Positions 49,538 to 58,925 of a DNA stretch of 64,000 nucleotides are shown here, one piece after another (the stretch's first letter is position 1; each line of letters starts with the position of its first letter). Location of the stretch: NCBI GenBank assembly GCA_934541015.1, contig CAKTDC010000013.1:1-64000 (forward strand), written 5' to 3'. Under the pieces are notes generated by a model that saw only the letters and a program-made list of their open reading frames with translations, was not told the DNA's origin and made no database searches. This DNA comes from an uncultured Luteimonas sp. (GTDB lineage: Bacteria; Pseudomonadota; Gammaproteobacteria; Xanthomonadales; Xanthomonadaceae). The position numbers and the translations under genes were made by a program.

Positions 49538-51919
49538 ATGCACGACATGTCTGAGAAACTTCCTGTTCGACGCGCCGCGGTGCTGGGCGCCGGCGTCATG
49601 GGCGCCCAGATCGCCGCCCACCTGACCAACGCCGGCGTGGACACCGTCCTGTTCGACCTTCCAGCCAAGGAGGGCAATCCCGACGGCGTGGTGCTCAAGG
49701 CCCTGGCCAACCTCGGCAAGCTCAGCCCCGCCCCGCTCGCCAGCCGCTCGCTGGCCGAGGCCATCACCCCGGCCAACTACGACACCGGGCTGGCCCTGCT
49801 CGAAGGCTGCGACCTGATCATCGAGGCGATCGCCGAGCGGATGGACTGGAAGCAGGACCTGTACCGCAAGATTGCGCCCTTCGTACCCGCGCACGCGGTG
49901 CTGGCAAGCAACACTTCCGGCCTTGGAATCAACAAGTTGGCAGAGGTTCTTCCAGAAGAACTTCGCCCGCGGTTCTGCGGCGTGCACTTCTTCAACCCGC
50001 CGCGCTACATGCACCTGGCCGAGCTGATTCCGGCCAGGACCACCGACAGGGCGGTGCTGGAGGGGCTGGAAGGCTTCCTGGTCAGCACCCTGGGCAAGGG
50101 CGTGGTCTACGCCAGGGACACCCCGAACTTCATCGGCAACCGCATCGGCGTGTTCTCGATCCTGGCCACCGCGCACCATACCGCCGAAGCCGGGCTGGGC
50201 TTCGACGAGGTCGACGCGCTGACCGGCCCGCTGATCGGGCGGCCGAAGTCGGCGACCTACCGCACCTCCGACGTGGTCGGCCTGGACACCATGGCCCACG
50301 TCATCCGGACCATGGCCGACACCCTGCCCGACGACCCCTGGCACGCCTACTTCAAGTCGCCCAAGTGGCTGGAGGCGCTGATCGCCAAGGGCGCGCTGGG
50401 CCAGAAGACCGGCGCCGGCATCTTCCGCAAGGTCGGCAGGGACATCGTCGTGCTCGATCCGGAAAAGCAGGACTACCGCCCCGCCGACCGCTCCGCCGCG
50501 CCGGAGGTGGTGGAGATCCTCAAGACCAGGAACCCGGCGGAGAAGTTCGCGAAGCTGCGCGAGAGCGCGCACCCGCAGGCCCAGTTCCTGTGGGCGGTGT
50601 TCCGCGACCTGTTCCACTACAGCGCCTGCCATCTGTCCGACATCGCCGAGACCGCGCGCGACGTCGACCTGGCCATCCGCTGGGGCTACGGCTGGTCGCT
50701 CGGTCCCTTCGAGACCTGGCAGGCGGCGGGCTGGAAGCAGGTCGCGCAGTGGATCGCCGAGGACATCACCAGCGGCAAGGCCATGAGCAGCACGCCGCTG
50801 CCGGACTGGGTGTTCGACGGCCGCGAGGGCGTGCATGCCGCCGAGGGCAGCTACAGCCCGGCGCAGGACGCCAAGCTGCCGCGCTCGGCCCTGCCCGTCT
50901 ACCGCCGCCAGCGCTTCCCCGACCCGCTGCTGGGTGAATCCTTCCCGCAGGGCGAGACGGTATTCGAGAACGACGGCCTGCGGCTGTGGACCGACGGCGA
51001 CGACATCGGCGTGGTGAGCTTCAAGACCAAGATGCACACGGTGTCCGACCAGGTGCTCGACGGCCTGCAGGAAGCGGTCGCCATCGCCGAGAAGAAGTTC
51101 GCGGGCCTGGTGATCTGGCAGCCCAAGGAGCCGTTCTCCGCCGGCGCCGACCTGGCCGGCGCGCTCGGCGCGCTGCAGGCCGGCAGGATCGCCGAATTCG
51201 AGGCGATGGTCGCCAACTTCCAGGCCACCAGCCAGCGCATCAAGTATTCGCTGGTGCCGGTGGTCGCGGCGGTGCGCGGCCTGGCCCTGGGCGGCGGCTG
51301 CGAGTTCCAGATGCACTCGGCGCGCACGGTCGCGCACCTGGAGAGCTACATCGGCCTGGTCGAGGCCGGCGTCGGCCTGCTGCCCGCGGGCGGCGGCCTG
51401 AAGGAGCTGGCGGCGCGCGCCTCGCAGGCAGCGGGTCCGGGCGGCGACGTGTTCGCCGAGCTGAAGAAGACCTTCGAGACGGTGGCGATGGCCAGGGTCT
51501 CGGCCTCCGCGGTGGAGGCGAAGGAGCTGGGCCTGCTGCGCGCCGGCGACAAGGTCGCCTTCAACGCGTACGAGCTGCTGCACATCGCCAGGGCCGAGGC
51601 GCGCGGACTGGCCGAAACCGGCTACCGGCCGCCCCTGCCCGCACGCCGCATCCAGGTCGCCGGCGACGTCGGCATCGCCACCTTCCGGATGCTGCTGGTG
51701 AACATGCTCGAAGGCCGCTTCATCAGCGAGTACGACAGCGAGATCGCCACCCGCATCGCCACCGTGCTCTGCGGCGGCGAGGTCGACCGCGGCTCGGTGG
51801 TCGACGAGGACTGGCTGCTGCGCCTTGAGCGCCAGCACTTCGTCGAACTGGCCCAGCAGGAGAAGACCCAGGCGCGCATCGGGCACATGCTCAAGACGGG
51901 AAAGCCGCTGCGCAACTGA
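49538..51919 (+). CDS. 3-hydroxyacyl-CoA dehydrogenase/enoyl-CoA hydratase (FadN-type)
   Basis: A 793-residue bifunctional enzyme. The NAD domain comes first (VRRAAVLGAGVMGAQIAAHL near residue 10; the dehydrogenase catalytic region around GVHFFNPPRYMHLAELI), the second half of the dehydrogenase follows, and the hydratase lies at the C-terminus (about 480-790, with SAGADLAG and AAVRGLALGGGCEFQMHS). This order is that of Bacillus FadN, opposite to FadB/FadJ. It does steps two and three of fatty-acid beta-oxidation. The start is either ATG 49538 or ATG 49547; neither has a strong ribosome site. It sits between the TetR gene and the thiolase gene. Confidence 0.92.
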   Translation: MHDMSEKLPVRRAAVLGAGVMGAQIAAHLTNAGVDTVLFDLPAKEGNPDGVVLKALANLGKLSPAPLASRSLAEAITPANYDTGLALLEGCDLIIEAIAERMDWKQDLYRKIAPFVPAHAVLASNTSGLGINKLAEVLPEELRPRFCGVHFFNPPRYMHLAELIPARTTDRAVLEGLEGFLVSTLGKGVVYARDTPNFIGNRIGVFSILATAHHTAEAGLGFDEVDALTGPLIGRPKSATYRTSDVVGLDTMAHVIRTMADTLPDDPWHAYFKSPKWLEALIAKGALGQKTGAGIFRKVGRDIVVLDPEKQDYRPADRSAAPEVVEILKTRNPAEKFAKLRESAHPQAQFLWAVFRDLFHYSACHLSDIAETARDVDLAIRWGYGWSLGPFETWQAAGWKQVAQWIAEDITSGKAMSSTPLPDWVFDGREGVHAAEGSYSPAQDAKLPRSALPVYRRQRFPDPLLGESFPQGETVFENDGLRLWTDGDDIGVVSFKTKMHTVSDQVLDGLQEAVAIAEKKFAGLVIWQPKEPFSAGADLAGALGALQAGRIAEFEAMVANFQATSQRIKYSLVPVVAAVRGLALGGGCEFQMHSARTVAHLESYIGLVEAGVGLLPAGGGLKELAARASQAAGPGGDVFAELKKTFETVAMARVSASAVEAKELGLLRAGDKVAFNAYELLHIARAEARGLAETGYRPPLPARRIQVAGDVGIATFRMLLVNMLEGRFISEYDSEIATRIATVLCGGEVDRGSVVDEDWLLRLERQHFVELAQQEKTQARIGHMLKTGKPLRN

Positions 51920-51931
51920 CGTTGCGCGGGA

Positions 51932-52049
51932 TTCGGGATTGGGGATTCGCAGGCGCGGCCCCCACCCGTCCACCACCACCAGGACAATCTGCCGGGTAAC
52001 GGACATCGCTGGAGACGGGGTTCTGCTTCTCCCAATCCCCAATCCCGAA
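51932..52049. repeat. 16-base inverted repeat in the spacer between the two fad genes
   Basis: TTCGGGATTGGGGATT at 51932-51947 is matched exactly by AATCCCCAATCCCGAA at 52034-52049, giving a long stem with an 86-base loop. GGGATTGGGGATT-type repeats are common in xanthomonad intergenic DNA. Inside the loop no gene is seen. It could fold in the transcript between the two coding regions. Confidence 0.7.
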
Positions 52050-52077
52050 TTCCCAATCCCGGCTTTCGGAGAAAGCC

Positions 52078-53280
52078 ATGACCCAGATCCAGGACGCCTA
52101 CATCGTCGCCGCCACCCGCACCCCGGTGGGCAAGGCGCCCAAGGGCGTGTTCCGCAATACCCGTCCCGACGACATGCTCACCCACGTGCTCAAGGCCGTG
52201 GTCGCGCAGGCGCCGGGGATCGACGTGGGCCGCATCGAGGATGCGGTCATCGGCTGCGCCATGCCCGAGGGCGAGCAGGGCATGAACGTGGCGCGCATCG
52301 GCGTGCTGCTGGCCGGCCTGCCCGACACCGTCGCCGCGCAGACCATCAACCGCTTCTGCTCCTCCGGCCTGCAGGCGGTGGCGCTGGCGGCCGACCAGAT
52401 CCGGCTGGGCAACGCCGACCTGGTGCTGGCCGGCGGTACCGAGTCGATGTCGATGGTGCCGATGATGGGCAACAAGGTCGCGCTGTCGCCCGCGGTGTTC
52501 AGGGACGACCACGTCGCCATCGCCTACGGCATGGGCATCACCGCCGAGAAGGTGGCCGAGGAGTGGAAGGTCTCGCGCGAGGCGCAGGACGCGTTCGCGG
52601 TGGAATCGCACCGCCGGGCGCTGGCGGCACAGGCGGCAGGCGAGTTCCGTGACGAGATCACGCCATACGAAGTGATGTCGCACGTGCCCGACCTTGCCGG
52701 CAATGCCGTGCGATTGAAGAAGCTGCTGGTGGAGAACGACGAGGGCCCGCGCGCGGACACCTCGGCCGAGGGCCTGGCGAAGCTGCGCACCGTGTTCCGC
52801 AACGGCCAGTCCGGCGGCTCGGTCACAGCCGGCAATTCCTCGCAGATGAGCGACGGCGCGGGTGCCTTGCTGCTGGCCTCGGAGCAGGCGATCAAGGACT
52901 ACGGCCTGACTCCCCTCGCCCGCTTCGTCAGCTTCTCGGTCGCCGGCGTGCGCCCGGAAGTGATGGGCATCGGTCCGATCGCGGCGATTCCCAAGGCGCT
53001 CAGGCAGGCCGGGCTGACGAAGGACCAGCTCGACTGGATCGAGCTCAACGAGGCCTTCGCCGCCCAGGCGCTGGCGGTGATCGGCGATTCCGAACTGGAT
53101 CCGGCGAAGGTCAACCCGCTCGGTGGCGCGATCGCGCTCGGCCACCCGCTGGGCGCCACCGGCGCGATCCGCACCGCGACCCTGGTCCACGGCATGCGCC
53201 GGCGCAAGCAGAAGTACGGCATGGTGACCATGTGCATCGGCACCGGCATGGGCGCGGCGGGGATCTTCGAGGCACTCTGA
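52078..53280 (+). CDS. Acetyl-CoA C-acyltransferase (3-ketoacyl-CoA thiolase)
   Basis: A 400-residue thiolase completing fatty-acid beta-oxidation (3-ketoacyl-CoA + CoA to acetyl-CoA + acyl-CoA). Acylated Cys94 is in NRFCSSGLQ; the His of GHPLGATGAIRTATLVHGM and the second Cys of CIGTGMGAAG form the rest of the active site. The start ATG 52078 has CGGAGA at good spacing. It is the second gene of the fad operon under the TetR regulator, followed by a terminator. Confidence 0.95.
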   Translation: MTQIQDAYIVAATRTPVGKAPKGVFRNTRPDDMLTHVLKAVVAQAPGIDVGRIEDAVIGCAMPEGEQGMNVARIGVLLAGLPDTVAAQTINRFCSSGLQAVALAADQIRLGNADLVLAGGTESMSMVPMMGNKVALSPAVFRDDHVAIAYGMGITAEKVAEEWKVSREAQDAFAVESHRRALAAQAAGEFRDEITPYEVMSHVPDLAGNAVRLKKLLVENDEGPRADTSAEGLAKLRTVFRNGQSGGSVTAGNSSQMSDGAGALLLASEQAIKDYGLTPLARFVSFSVAGVRPEVMGIGPIAAIPKALRQAGLTKDQLDWIELNEAFAAQALAVIGDSELDPAKVNPLGGAIALGHPLGATGAIRTATLVHGMRRRKQKYGMVTMCIGTGMGAAGIFEAL

Positions 53281-53303
53281 AACGGTTCCGGAAGCGACAA
53301 TGG

Positions 53304-53332
53304 AAAACGGCGCCTTCCGGCGCCGTTTTTTT
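53304..53332 (+). terminator. Rho-independent terminator of the fad operon
   Basis: AAAACGGCGCC-TTCC-GGCGCCGTTTT followed by TTT: an 11-base stem with a tetraloop and a run of seven Ts, 24 bases after the thiolase stop. The A-rich left side would also act for the converging galU transcript. Confidence 0.92.
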
Positions 53333-53361
53333 CTCCCATCGCATGCGGGCGTTCCCGCGCC

Positions 53362-54261
53362 TCAGCTGATATCGGTCACGCCCAGCTCGCGCAGCGCCCG
53401 CGCCATGGCGTCGCGCGCGGCGTCGCTGATCTTCTCGTGGTCGAGCGCGAAGCGGATCGTCGCCTCGACCAGGCCGATGTGGGTGCCGCAGTCGAAGCGC
53501 GTGCCGCGGAAGCGGTAGGCATCCACCTGCTGGCCCTGGATCAGGCTCGCGATCGCGTCGGTCAGCTGGATCTCGCCGCCGGCGCCGCGGCCGGTCTTCT
53601 CCAGATGGGCGAAGATCGCTCCGGGCAGGATGTAGCGCCCGACCACGGCGAGCGTGCTCGGCGCATCGGCCGGCTTCGGCTTCTCGACGATCCGCCGGAT
53701 CGCCCCGGAGCGGTCGCGGAAGCCTTCGGTGGCGACGATGCCGTAGCTCCCGGTCTGCTCCGGCGGCACGTCCTGCACCGCGATCGCGCCAACGCCGCTG
53801 GCCTCGGCGTGGTCGGCCATCTGCTTGAGCGCGCCGTCACCGCCGCGGTTCCAGATCAGGTCGTCGGGCAGCAGCACCGCGAACGGCTCGTCGCCGACCA
53901 CGGGCTTCGCGCACAGCACGGCGTGGCCCAGCCCCAGCGCCTCGGCCTGGGTGACGAACACCGCGCGCACGCCCTCGGGCAGCACGTTGCGCACCAGCTC
54001 CAGCTGCTCGTGCTTGCCCGACTTCTCCAGCTTCTGCTCGAGCTCGTAGGCCTTGTCGAAATAGTCCGCCACCGCGTGCTTGTAGCGGTTGGTGACGAAC
54101 ACCAGGGTGTCGCAGCCGGCCTCGATCGCCTCGTCCACCGCGTACTGGATCAGCGGCCGATCGACGATCGGCAGCATCTCCTTGGGGACGGTCTTGGTTG
54201 CCGGCAGGAACCTGGTTCCCAGTCCGGCGACCGGGAATACGGCCTTGCGGATTCTCGTCAT
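53362..54261 (-). CDS. galU: UTP-glucose-1-phosphate uridylyltransferase
   Basis: A 299-residue enzyme making UDP-glucose for LPS, capsule and osmoprotectants. The conserved N-terminal KAVFPVAGLGTRFLPATKTVPKEMLPIVDRPLIQYAVDEA holds the nucleotide-binding loop and the catalytic Lys in ATKTVPKEM. VVGRYILPGAIFAHLEKT and RFDCGTHIGLVEATI complete the family pattern. Its ATG overlaps the stop of the upstream epimerase gene (ATGA), so the sugar-nucleotide genes are one operon. Confidence 0.97.
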   Translation of the reverse strand: MTRIRKAVFPVAGLGTRFLPATKTVPKEMLPIVDRPLIQYAVDEAIEAGCDTLVFVTNRYKHAVADYFDKAYELEQKLEKSGKHEQLELVRNVLPEGVRAVFVTQAEALGLGHAVLCAKPVVGDEPFAVLLPDDLIWNRGGDGALKQMADHAEASGVGAIAVQDVPPEQTGSYGIVATEGFRDRSGAIRRIVEKPKPADAPSTLAVVGRYILPGAIFAHLEKTGRGAGGEIQLTDAIASLIQGQQVDAYRFRGTRFDCGTHIGLVEATIRFALDHEKISDAARDAMARALRELGVTDIS

Positions 54262-56162
54262 GTCCTGCGTGCCTGTCTTGCGGGGAAGGCGACCACGGTG
54301 CCGCCGGTCTGGCCGGAGGCCTCACCGGGCCGGAATTCGGGAAGGGTGTCGTGGAGCAGCTCGCTGATCGCCTCCACGTCGTACTGCGCCACCGCCTCGG
54401 CCATGCGCTCGACCGCCTGCAGCACGCGCTCGCCGGGCACGTTGCGCGCATCGGCCTGCAGGATCTTGGGGTGCACCGTGGGGCGATAGCGCTCTTCGGC
54501 GTGGAACAGGGTCTCGTGCAGCTTCTCGCCGGGCCGCAGGCCGGTATAGACGATGGCCACGTCGCGGTCGGGCTGCTTGCCGGCCAGGCGGATCATCTGT
54601 TCGGCCAGCAGCCGGATCGACACCGGCTCGCCCATGTCGAGCGTGTAGATCGCATCGCGCGAGCCGATCGCCACCGACTGCAGGATCAGCTGGCAGGCCT
54701 CGGGAATGGTCATGAAGTAGCGCGTGACCTCCGGATCGGTGACGGTCACCGGGCCGCCGCTGCGGATCTGCTCGCGGAACAGGGGCACGACGCTGCCGGC
54801 CGAATCGAGCACGTTGCCGAAGCGCACGGTCACGAAGTGCGTGCCTTCGGGCTCGGCCAGCGCCTGGCAGACCATCTCCGCCAGCCGCTTGCTGGCGCCG
54901 AGCACGTTGACCGGATCGACCGCCTTGTCGGTGGAGATCAGCACGAAGGTGCCGACCCTGGCCGCGATCGACTCGCGCGCCACGGTGCGCGTGCTCATCA
55001 CGTTGTTGCGCACCGCCTCGCGCAGCTGGGTCTCCAGCACCGGCACCTGCTTGTATGCGGCGGCGTGGAAGACCGCGTCGGGCCGGGCCAGGTCCAGGGC
55101 ATGGCGGATCACGGCGACATCGCCGCAGTCGCCCAGCACCGGCGTCACCCGCACCTGCGGGAAGTCGCGGCGCAGCTCCGACTCGGTGCGGGTCAGGGCC
55201 AGCTCGTCCAGCTCGACCAGGGTGATCTGGCGCGCGCCCGAGCGCGCGCACTGCCGGCACAGCTCGCTGCCGATCGAGCCGCCGCCGCCGGTCACCAGGA
55301 CGCTGCGGCCGCCGAGCCAGTCGCGGATCGCCTTCCAGTCCGGGGTGACCGGCTTGCGCCCGAGCAGGTCCTCGATCGCGACCTCCTTCAGCTCGCCCGG
55401 CAGCGAGCGCCCCTCCAGCAGGTCGTCCAGGCGCGGCACGGTGCGGAACGGCAGGCCGGTGCTTTCACAGGCGGCCACCACCCGGCGCATGGTGGTGGCG
55501 TCGATCGACGGCATCGCGATGACCAGCAGGCGCGCGGCGGTTTCCGGCGCGATCCTGCCCACGTCCTCGATCCGGCCCAGCACCGGCACGCCCTGAAGGT
55601 GGCTGCCGCGCAGCTTGGCGGCGTCGTCGAGGAACCCGACCGGAACGTAGGCCCCTGCCCTGCGCAGGTCGCGGACCAGGGTTTCACCGGCCTGGCCGGC
55701 GCCCAGGATCAGCACCCGGATCGCGGCCTTGTCGGTGCGCGCGACGCCGTGGTCCTTCCAGGTCCGGTACAGCAGCCGCGGCATCCCGAGCAGGGCCGCC
55801 AGCGCGACCGGATACAGGAACAGCACAGTCCGCGGCACCTGGTCGAGGCGGTTGTAGAAGAACAGCGCCAGCATGATCGCCAGCAGCCCGAAGATCGAGG
55901 CCTTGAGGATGTTGAGCAGGTCCGGGACGCTGGCGAAGCGCCACAGCCCGCGGTAGAGCCCGACCCGCCAGAACACCAGGCCCTGCGCCGCGATCACCAG
56001 GGCGACCTCGATCGACCAGAGCGGCGGATCCGGGAGCGTCGGCATCATCGCCAGGCGGAACTGGTGCAGCCCCATCCAGCAGATCCAGACCACCAGCAGG
56101 TCGTGGGCGACGACGGCGAACCGCGGAAGGGCTACGCCGACTCGCTCCTTCCAGTTCTTCAT
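54258..56162 (-). CDS. NDP-sugar 4,6-dehydratase, WbpM/CapD/PglF-type membrane protein
   Basis: A 634-residue protein. There are about four N-terminal membrane helices (about 15-130), a first Rossmann-like domain (RVLILGAGQAGETLVRDL, about 150), and the catalytic SDR domain (VLVTGGGGSIGSELCRQC near 290; active-site TDKAV after FVLIS near 402; NAD-binding NVLGASKRLAEM). Members convert UDP-GlcNAc to a 4-keto-6-deoxy sugar, starting synthesis of 2,4-diamino or QuiNAc/FucNAc sugars in O-antigen and capsule. It is overlapped by galU downstream and follows a WecA/WbpL-type transferase. Confidence 0.92.
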   Translation of the reverse strand: MKNWKERVGVALPRFAVVAHDLLVVWICWMGLHQFRLAMMPTLPDPPLWSIEVALVIAAQGLVFWRVGLYRGLWRFASVPDLLNILKASIFGLLAIMLALFFYNRLDQVPRTVLFLYPVALAALLGMPRLLYRTWKDHGVARTDKAAIRVLILGAGQAGETLVRDLRRAGAYVPVGFLDDAAKLRGSHLQGVPVLGRIEDVGRIAPETAARLLVIAMPSIDATTMRRVVAACESTGLPFRTVPRLDDLLEGRSLPGELKEVAIEDLLGRKPVTPDWKAIRDWLGGRSVLVTGGGGSIGSELCRQCARSGARQITLVELDELALTRTESELRRDFPQVRVTPVLGDCGDVAVIRHALDLARPDAVFHAAAYKQVPVLETQLREAVRNNVMSTRTVARESIAARVGTFVLISTDKAVDPVNVLGASKRLAEMVCQALAEPEGTHFVTVRFGNVLDSAGSVVPLFREQIRSGGPVTVTDPEVTRYFMTIPEACQLILQSVAIGSRDAIYTLDMGEPVSIRLLAEQMIRLAGKQPDRDVAIVYTGLRPGEKLHETLFHAEERYRPTVHPKILQADARNVPGERVLQAVERMAEAVAQYDVEAISELLHDTLPEFRPGEASGQTGGTVVAFPARQARRT

Positions 56163-56165
56163 CCT

Positions 56166-57191
56166 CTAGTCCTTGGCCTTGGTCCGGTCCGGAGCGGGCT
56201 CCGGGGATTGGGGGAAAGATCGCAGCCGGAGCCAGGCGGCCAATACCGCGAGCCAGCAGGTCAGCACCGTGACAATGATAAACGGAGCGGGCATGAAGCG
56301 GGTAACGAGCGCGCATACCACCATGATCGCGGTGACCGCCGCGTAGACGGCGGTCACCGGCCCGTGCCTCCCCAGCCGCCGCGCCAGACGCTGGTAGAGG
56401 TGCTGCACATGCGCGGTCCACCAGCGCTCGCGGCCGATCAGCCGGGCGACCAGGGTCAGCCCGGTATCGGCCAGGCAGACCGTCAGCGGCAGCAGGGCCA
56501 GCAGCCGGCCCTCGATGGCCGGAGTGGCCATCCACGTGCCGGCCAGCAGCACGGCCAGCAGATAGCCGATCGCCCCGCTGCCGACATCACCGAGGAAGAT
56601 CCGGGCGCGCGGCAGGTTGAACGGCAGGAAGCCGCAGGCCGCCGCCGCCAGCGCCAGGCCGATCCACCACACCGGACCGGCGCCGGCGAACAGCGCCAGC
56701 CCGGCCGCAGCCAGCGCCGCCTGCGAGGCGACCAGGCCGTCGATGCCGTCCAGGAAGTTCCAGGCGTTGACCAGCGCCACAGCGGCCACTAATCCCGCCG
56801 CGGCCAGCGCCGCCGGGGCCCCGCCCCGGACCATCGCCAGGGCCAGCAGCGCCGCGGCAAGCCCGTGCACCGCCAGGCGCGGCCAGGCGGGAAGCGGGCG
56901 GTGATCGTCCAGCCAGCCCACGCCCGCGACCAGCGCAAGCCCCAGCCCCTGCAGCGCCATCGCCTCGCGCAGGGCTTCGAGCCGCGATCCGGTGACGGCC
57001 ATCGCCACCAGCGCCGCGGCCACGATCGCGATGCCGCCGCCGCGCGGGGTCGGCACCGCATGGCTGCGGCGCGCGTCCGGCAGGTCGAGCAGGCGCCGCC
57101 GCAGCGCGTAGCGCCGCGCCAGCCAGGTGCCGGACAGCCCGATCAGGAAGTGCAGCGCGAGCCAGGCCAGCAGCGCCGACGGCTGCGGCAT
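56166..57191 (-). CDS. Polyprenyl-phosphate sugar-1-phosphate transferase (WecA/WbpL-type)
   Basis: A 341-residue protein with about ten membrane helices, of glycosyltransferase family 4 (MraY/WecA). Cytoplasmic loops show the catalytic acidic patches GVGWLDDHRPLPAWPRL, VNAWNFLDGIDGL and FLGDVGSGAIGYLL, plus the N-terminal RRSHAVPTPRGGGIAIV. It transfers a HexNAc-1-P to undecaprenyl phosphate, initiating O-antigen or capsule. Its start lies 1 base from the lapB stop and its stop is 3 bases before the dehydratase gene. Confidence 0.9.
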   Translation of the reverse strand: MPQPSALLAWLALHFLIGLSGTWLARRYALRRRLLDLPDARRSHAVPTPRGGGIAIVAAALVAMAVTGSRLEALREAMALQGLGLALVAGVGWLDDHRPLPAWPRLAVHGLAAALLALAMVRGGAPAALAAAGLVAAVALVNAWNFLDGIDGLVASQAALAAAGLALFAGAGPVWWIGLALAAAACGFLPFNLPRARIFLGDVGSGAIGYLLAVLLAGTWMATPAIEGRLLALLPLTVCLADTGLTLVARLIGRERWWTAHVQHLYQRLARRLGRHGPVTAVYAAVTAIMVVCALVTRFMPAPFIIVTVLTCWLAVLAAWLRLRSFPQSPEPAPDRTKAKD

Positions 57192-57192
57192 C

Positions 57193-58371
57193 TCACACCA
57201 CCGCGTAGTTCAGCAGCGGCTTGATCGAGCCCCATTCCTTGCAGCTGGGGCACTGCCAGTGGTGGCTGCGCGCGCCGAAGCCGCAGCGGTTGCAGCGGTA
57301 GCTGGGGTTGCGCACCAGCAGCTGTTCTGTGATCAGGCGCAGGTCGCGCAGCGTGGCTTCGTGCTCGCCGCCCTCGGCCAGGGTCAGGTCGATCAGCGCG
57401 GCCTCGCCGCGGACCGAAGGCCGGTCCTTGAGCTGGTGCGACAGGTAGCGCCGCGCCGAAGGCACGCCCTCCTCGGCCTCGACCAGGCGGGTCAGCGCCA
57501 GCACCGGCGCGATGCCGCGGTAGTGCTCGCTCATTTCGGCCAGGAACTTGCGCGCCCCCGGGCTGTCCCCCACCCGGCTGTAGGCCTCGAGCAGCGCGGG
57601 CATCACCTCGGGCAGGAAATCCGGATCGTGGCGCGCCGCGCGCTCGTAGGCGCGGATGGCGGCGTTGTCGTTGCCGGCATCGAGTTCGAGTTTGCCTTCG
57701 AGAATCCCGGCGCGGACCGAAGTGGAGTCCGCGGCATAGGCGCGGGCGACGGCCGCGCGCGCGCCATCGGCGTCTCCGGCCGCGCGCAGGCGGTCGCCCA
57801 GCTCGCACTCGAACTGGGCGATCAGACGGCCCATCGGTTCGCCGGTCGCGGCCTCGTAGCGGATCGCGTTGTCGATCGCCTTGCTCCAGTCGCGCTCGGC
57901 CTGGTAGATCCCGATCAGGTGCTTGAGCGCCTGCGGCGCCTTGGCGTCGATCCGCGCCAGGTCGGTGAACACGGCCTCGGCGCGATCGAGCAGCCCGGAA
58001 CGCATGTAGTCCTCGCCCAGCGCCAGCAGCGCCTGCACCTTCTGCTGGTCGGTCAGCTCGGGGCGCTGCGCCAGGCCCTGGTGCAGGCGGATCGCGCGAT
58101 CGACCTCGCCGCGCCGGCGGAACAGGTGGCCGAGCGCGAGCTGGGTCTCGAAGGTGTCCTTGTCGAGCTCGGCGATGTGCAGGAACAGCTCGATCGCCTT
58201 GTCCGGCTGCTCGTTGAGCAGGTAGTTCAGGCCGCGGAAATAGGTGGTGGACAGGCGGCTGACCTGGGTGTCGCGGTGGCGCTCGCCGCCGCGCCGGCCG
58301 ATCACCCAGCCGCTGAGCGCCGCGATCGGCAGCAGCAGGAAGAACCAGAACCACTCGGTCACGAACGCCAT
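57193..58371 (-). CDS. lapB: LPS assembly protein B (LapB/YciM)
   Basis: A 392-residue protein with an N-terminal membrane helix (FVTEWFWFFLLLPIAALSGW), about nine TPR repeats (ALGEDYMRSGLLDRAEAVFTDL etc.) and a C-terminal rubredoxin-like metal module with CNRC and CPSC pairs (about 362-382). LapB adjusts LPS by guiding FtsH degradation of LpxC. ATG 58371 gives the conserved N-terminus. It precedes the polysaccharide genes here and is followed on the other side by ihfB, rpsA and cmk, the usual gammaproteobacterial order. Confidence 0.94.
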   Translation of the reverse strand: MAFVTEWFWFFLLLPIAALSGWVIGRRGGERHRDTQVSRLSTTYFRGLNYLLNEQPDKAIELFLHIAELDKDTFETQLALGHLFRRRGEVDRAIRLHQGLAQRPELTDQQKVQALLALGEDYMRSGLLDRAEAVFTDLARIDAKAPQALKHLIGIYQAERDWSKAIDNAIRYEAATGEPMGRLIAQFECELGDRLRAAGDADGARAAVARAYAADSTSVRAGILEGKLELDAGNDNAAIRAYERAARHDPDFLPEVMPALLEAYSRVGDSPGARKFLAEMSEHYRGIAPVLALTRLVEAEEGVPSARRYLSHQLKDRPSVRGEAALIDLTLAEGGEHEATLRDLRLITEQLLVRNPSYRCNRCGFGARSHHWQCPSCKEWGSIKPLLNYAVV

Positions 58372-58508
58372 CGAATCATTCTCCGTGCGCGGCCGGCACG
58401 ACAGCCGGAGCCTGCCCGGGCCACGCGGACGCACAGCCGGCCGCTGTCGCGGCGGCGCGCAGGTTGCGGGTTGGCGGGGCGGAAGGCATGCCGGTCAGGC
58501 AAGGCACG

Positions 58509-58811
58509 CTAGTCTTCGGCCGGCAGCGGCATCACCGCCGTCACCAGTTCCCTGAGTTCCTTGCCCGCCTTGAAATGCGGCACGTGCTTGCCCGGCAGCG
58601 CGACCGGATCGCCGGTCTTGGGGTTGCGGCCCGAACGCGGCGGACGGTAGTGCAGCGAGAAGCTGCCGAAGCCGCGGATCTCGATGCGCTCGCCCTGGGC
58701 CAGCGACGCCACCATCATTTCCAGCAGGGCTTTCACCGCAAGATCGACGTCGTCGGCCTTCAGGTGGGCCTGTCGCTGGGTCAGTATCTCGATGAGTTCG
58801 GATTTGGTCAT
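58509..58811 (-). CDS. ihfB: Integration host factor subunit beta
   Basis: A 100-residue DNA-bending protein of the HU/IHF family, [14 protein letters not shown] onward, with the [29 protein letters not shown] motif; the intercalating Pro lies in GRNPKTG. It works with IhfA. ATG 58811 is preceded by GGGG-ACC. The gene follows rpsA by 114 bases on the same strand. Confidence 0.97.
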   Translation of the reverse strand: MTKSELIEILTQRQAHLKADDVDLAVKALLEMMVASLAQGERIEIRGFGSFSLHYRPPRSGRNPKTGDPVALPGKHVPHFKAGKELRELVTAVMPLPAED

Positions 58812-58925
58812 GGTCCCCCTGCCCATGCTGCACCCGGAGCGGCGCGCGGGGAAGCCCCCGGGCGTCGCCTTGGGCGGGCCCGGCCGTTGCCGGCCGGGCT
58901 GCCGCGGAACGGTTGCCCGTCCCGG

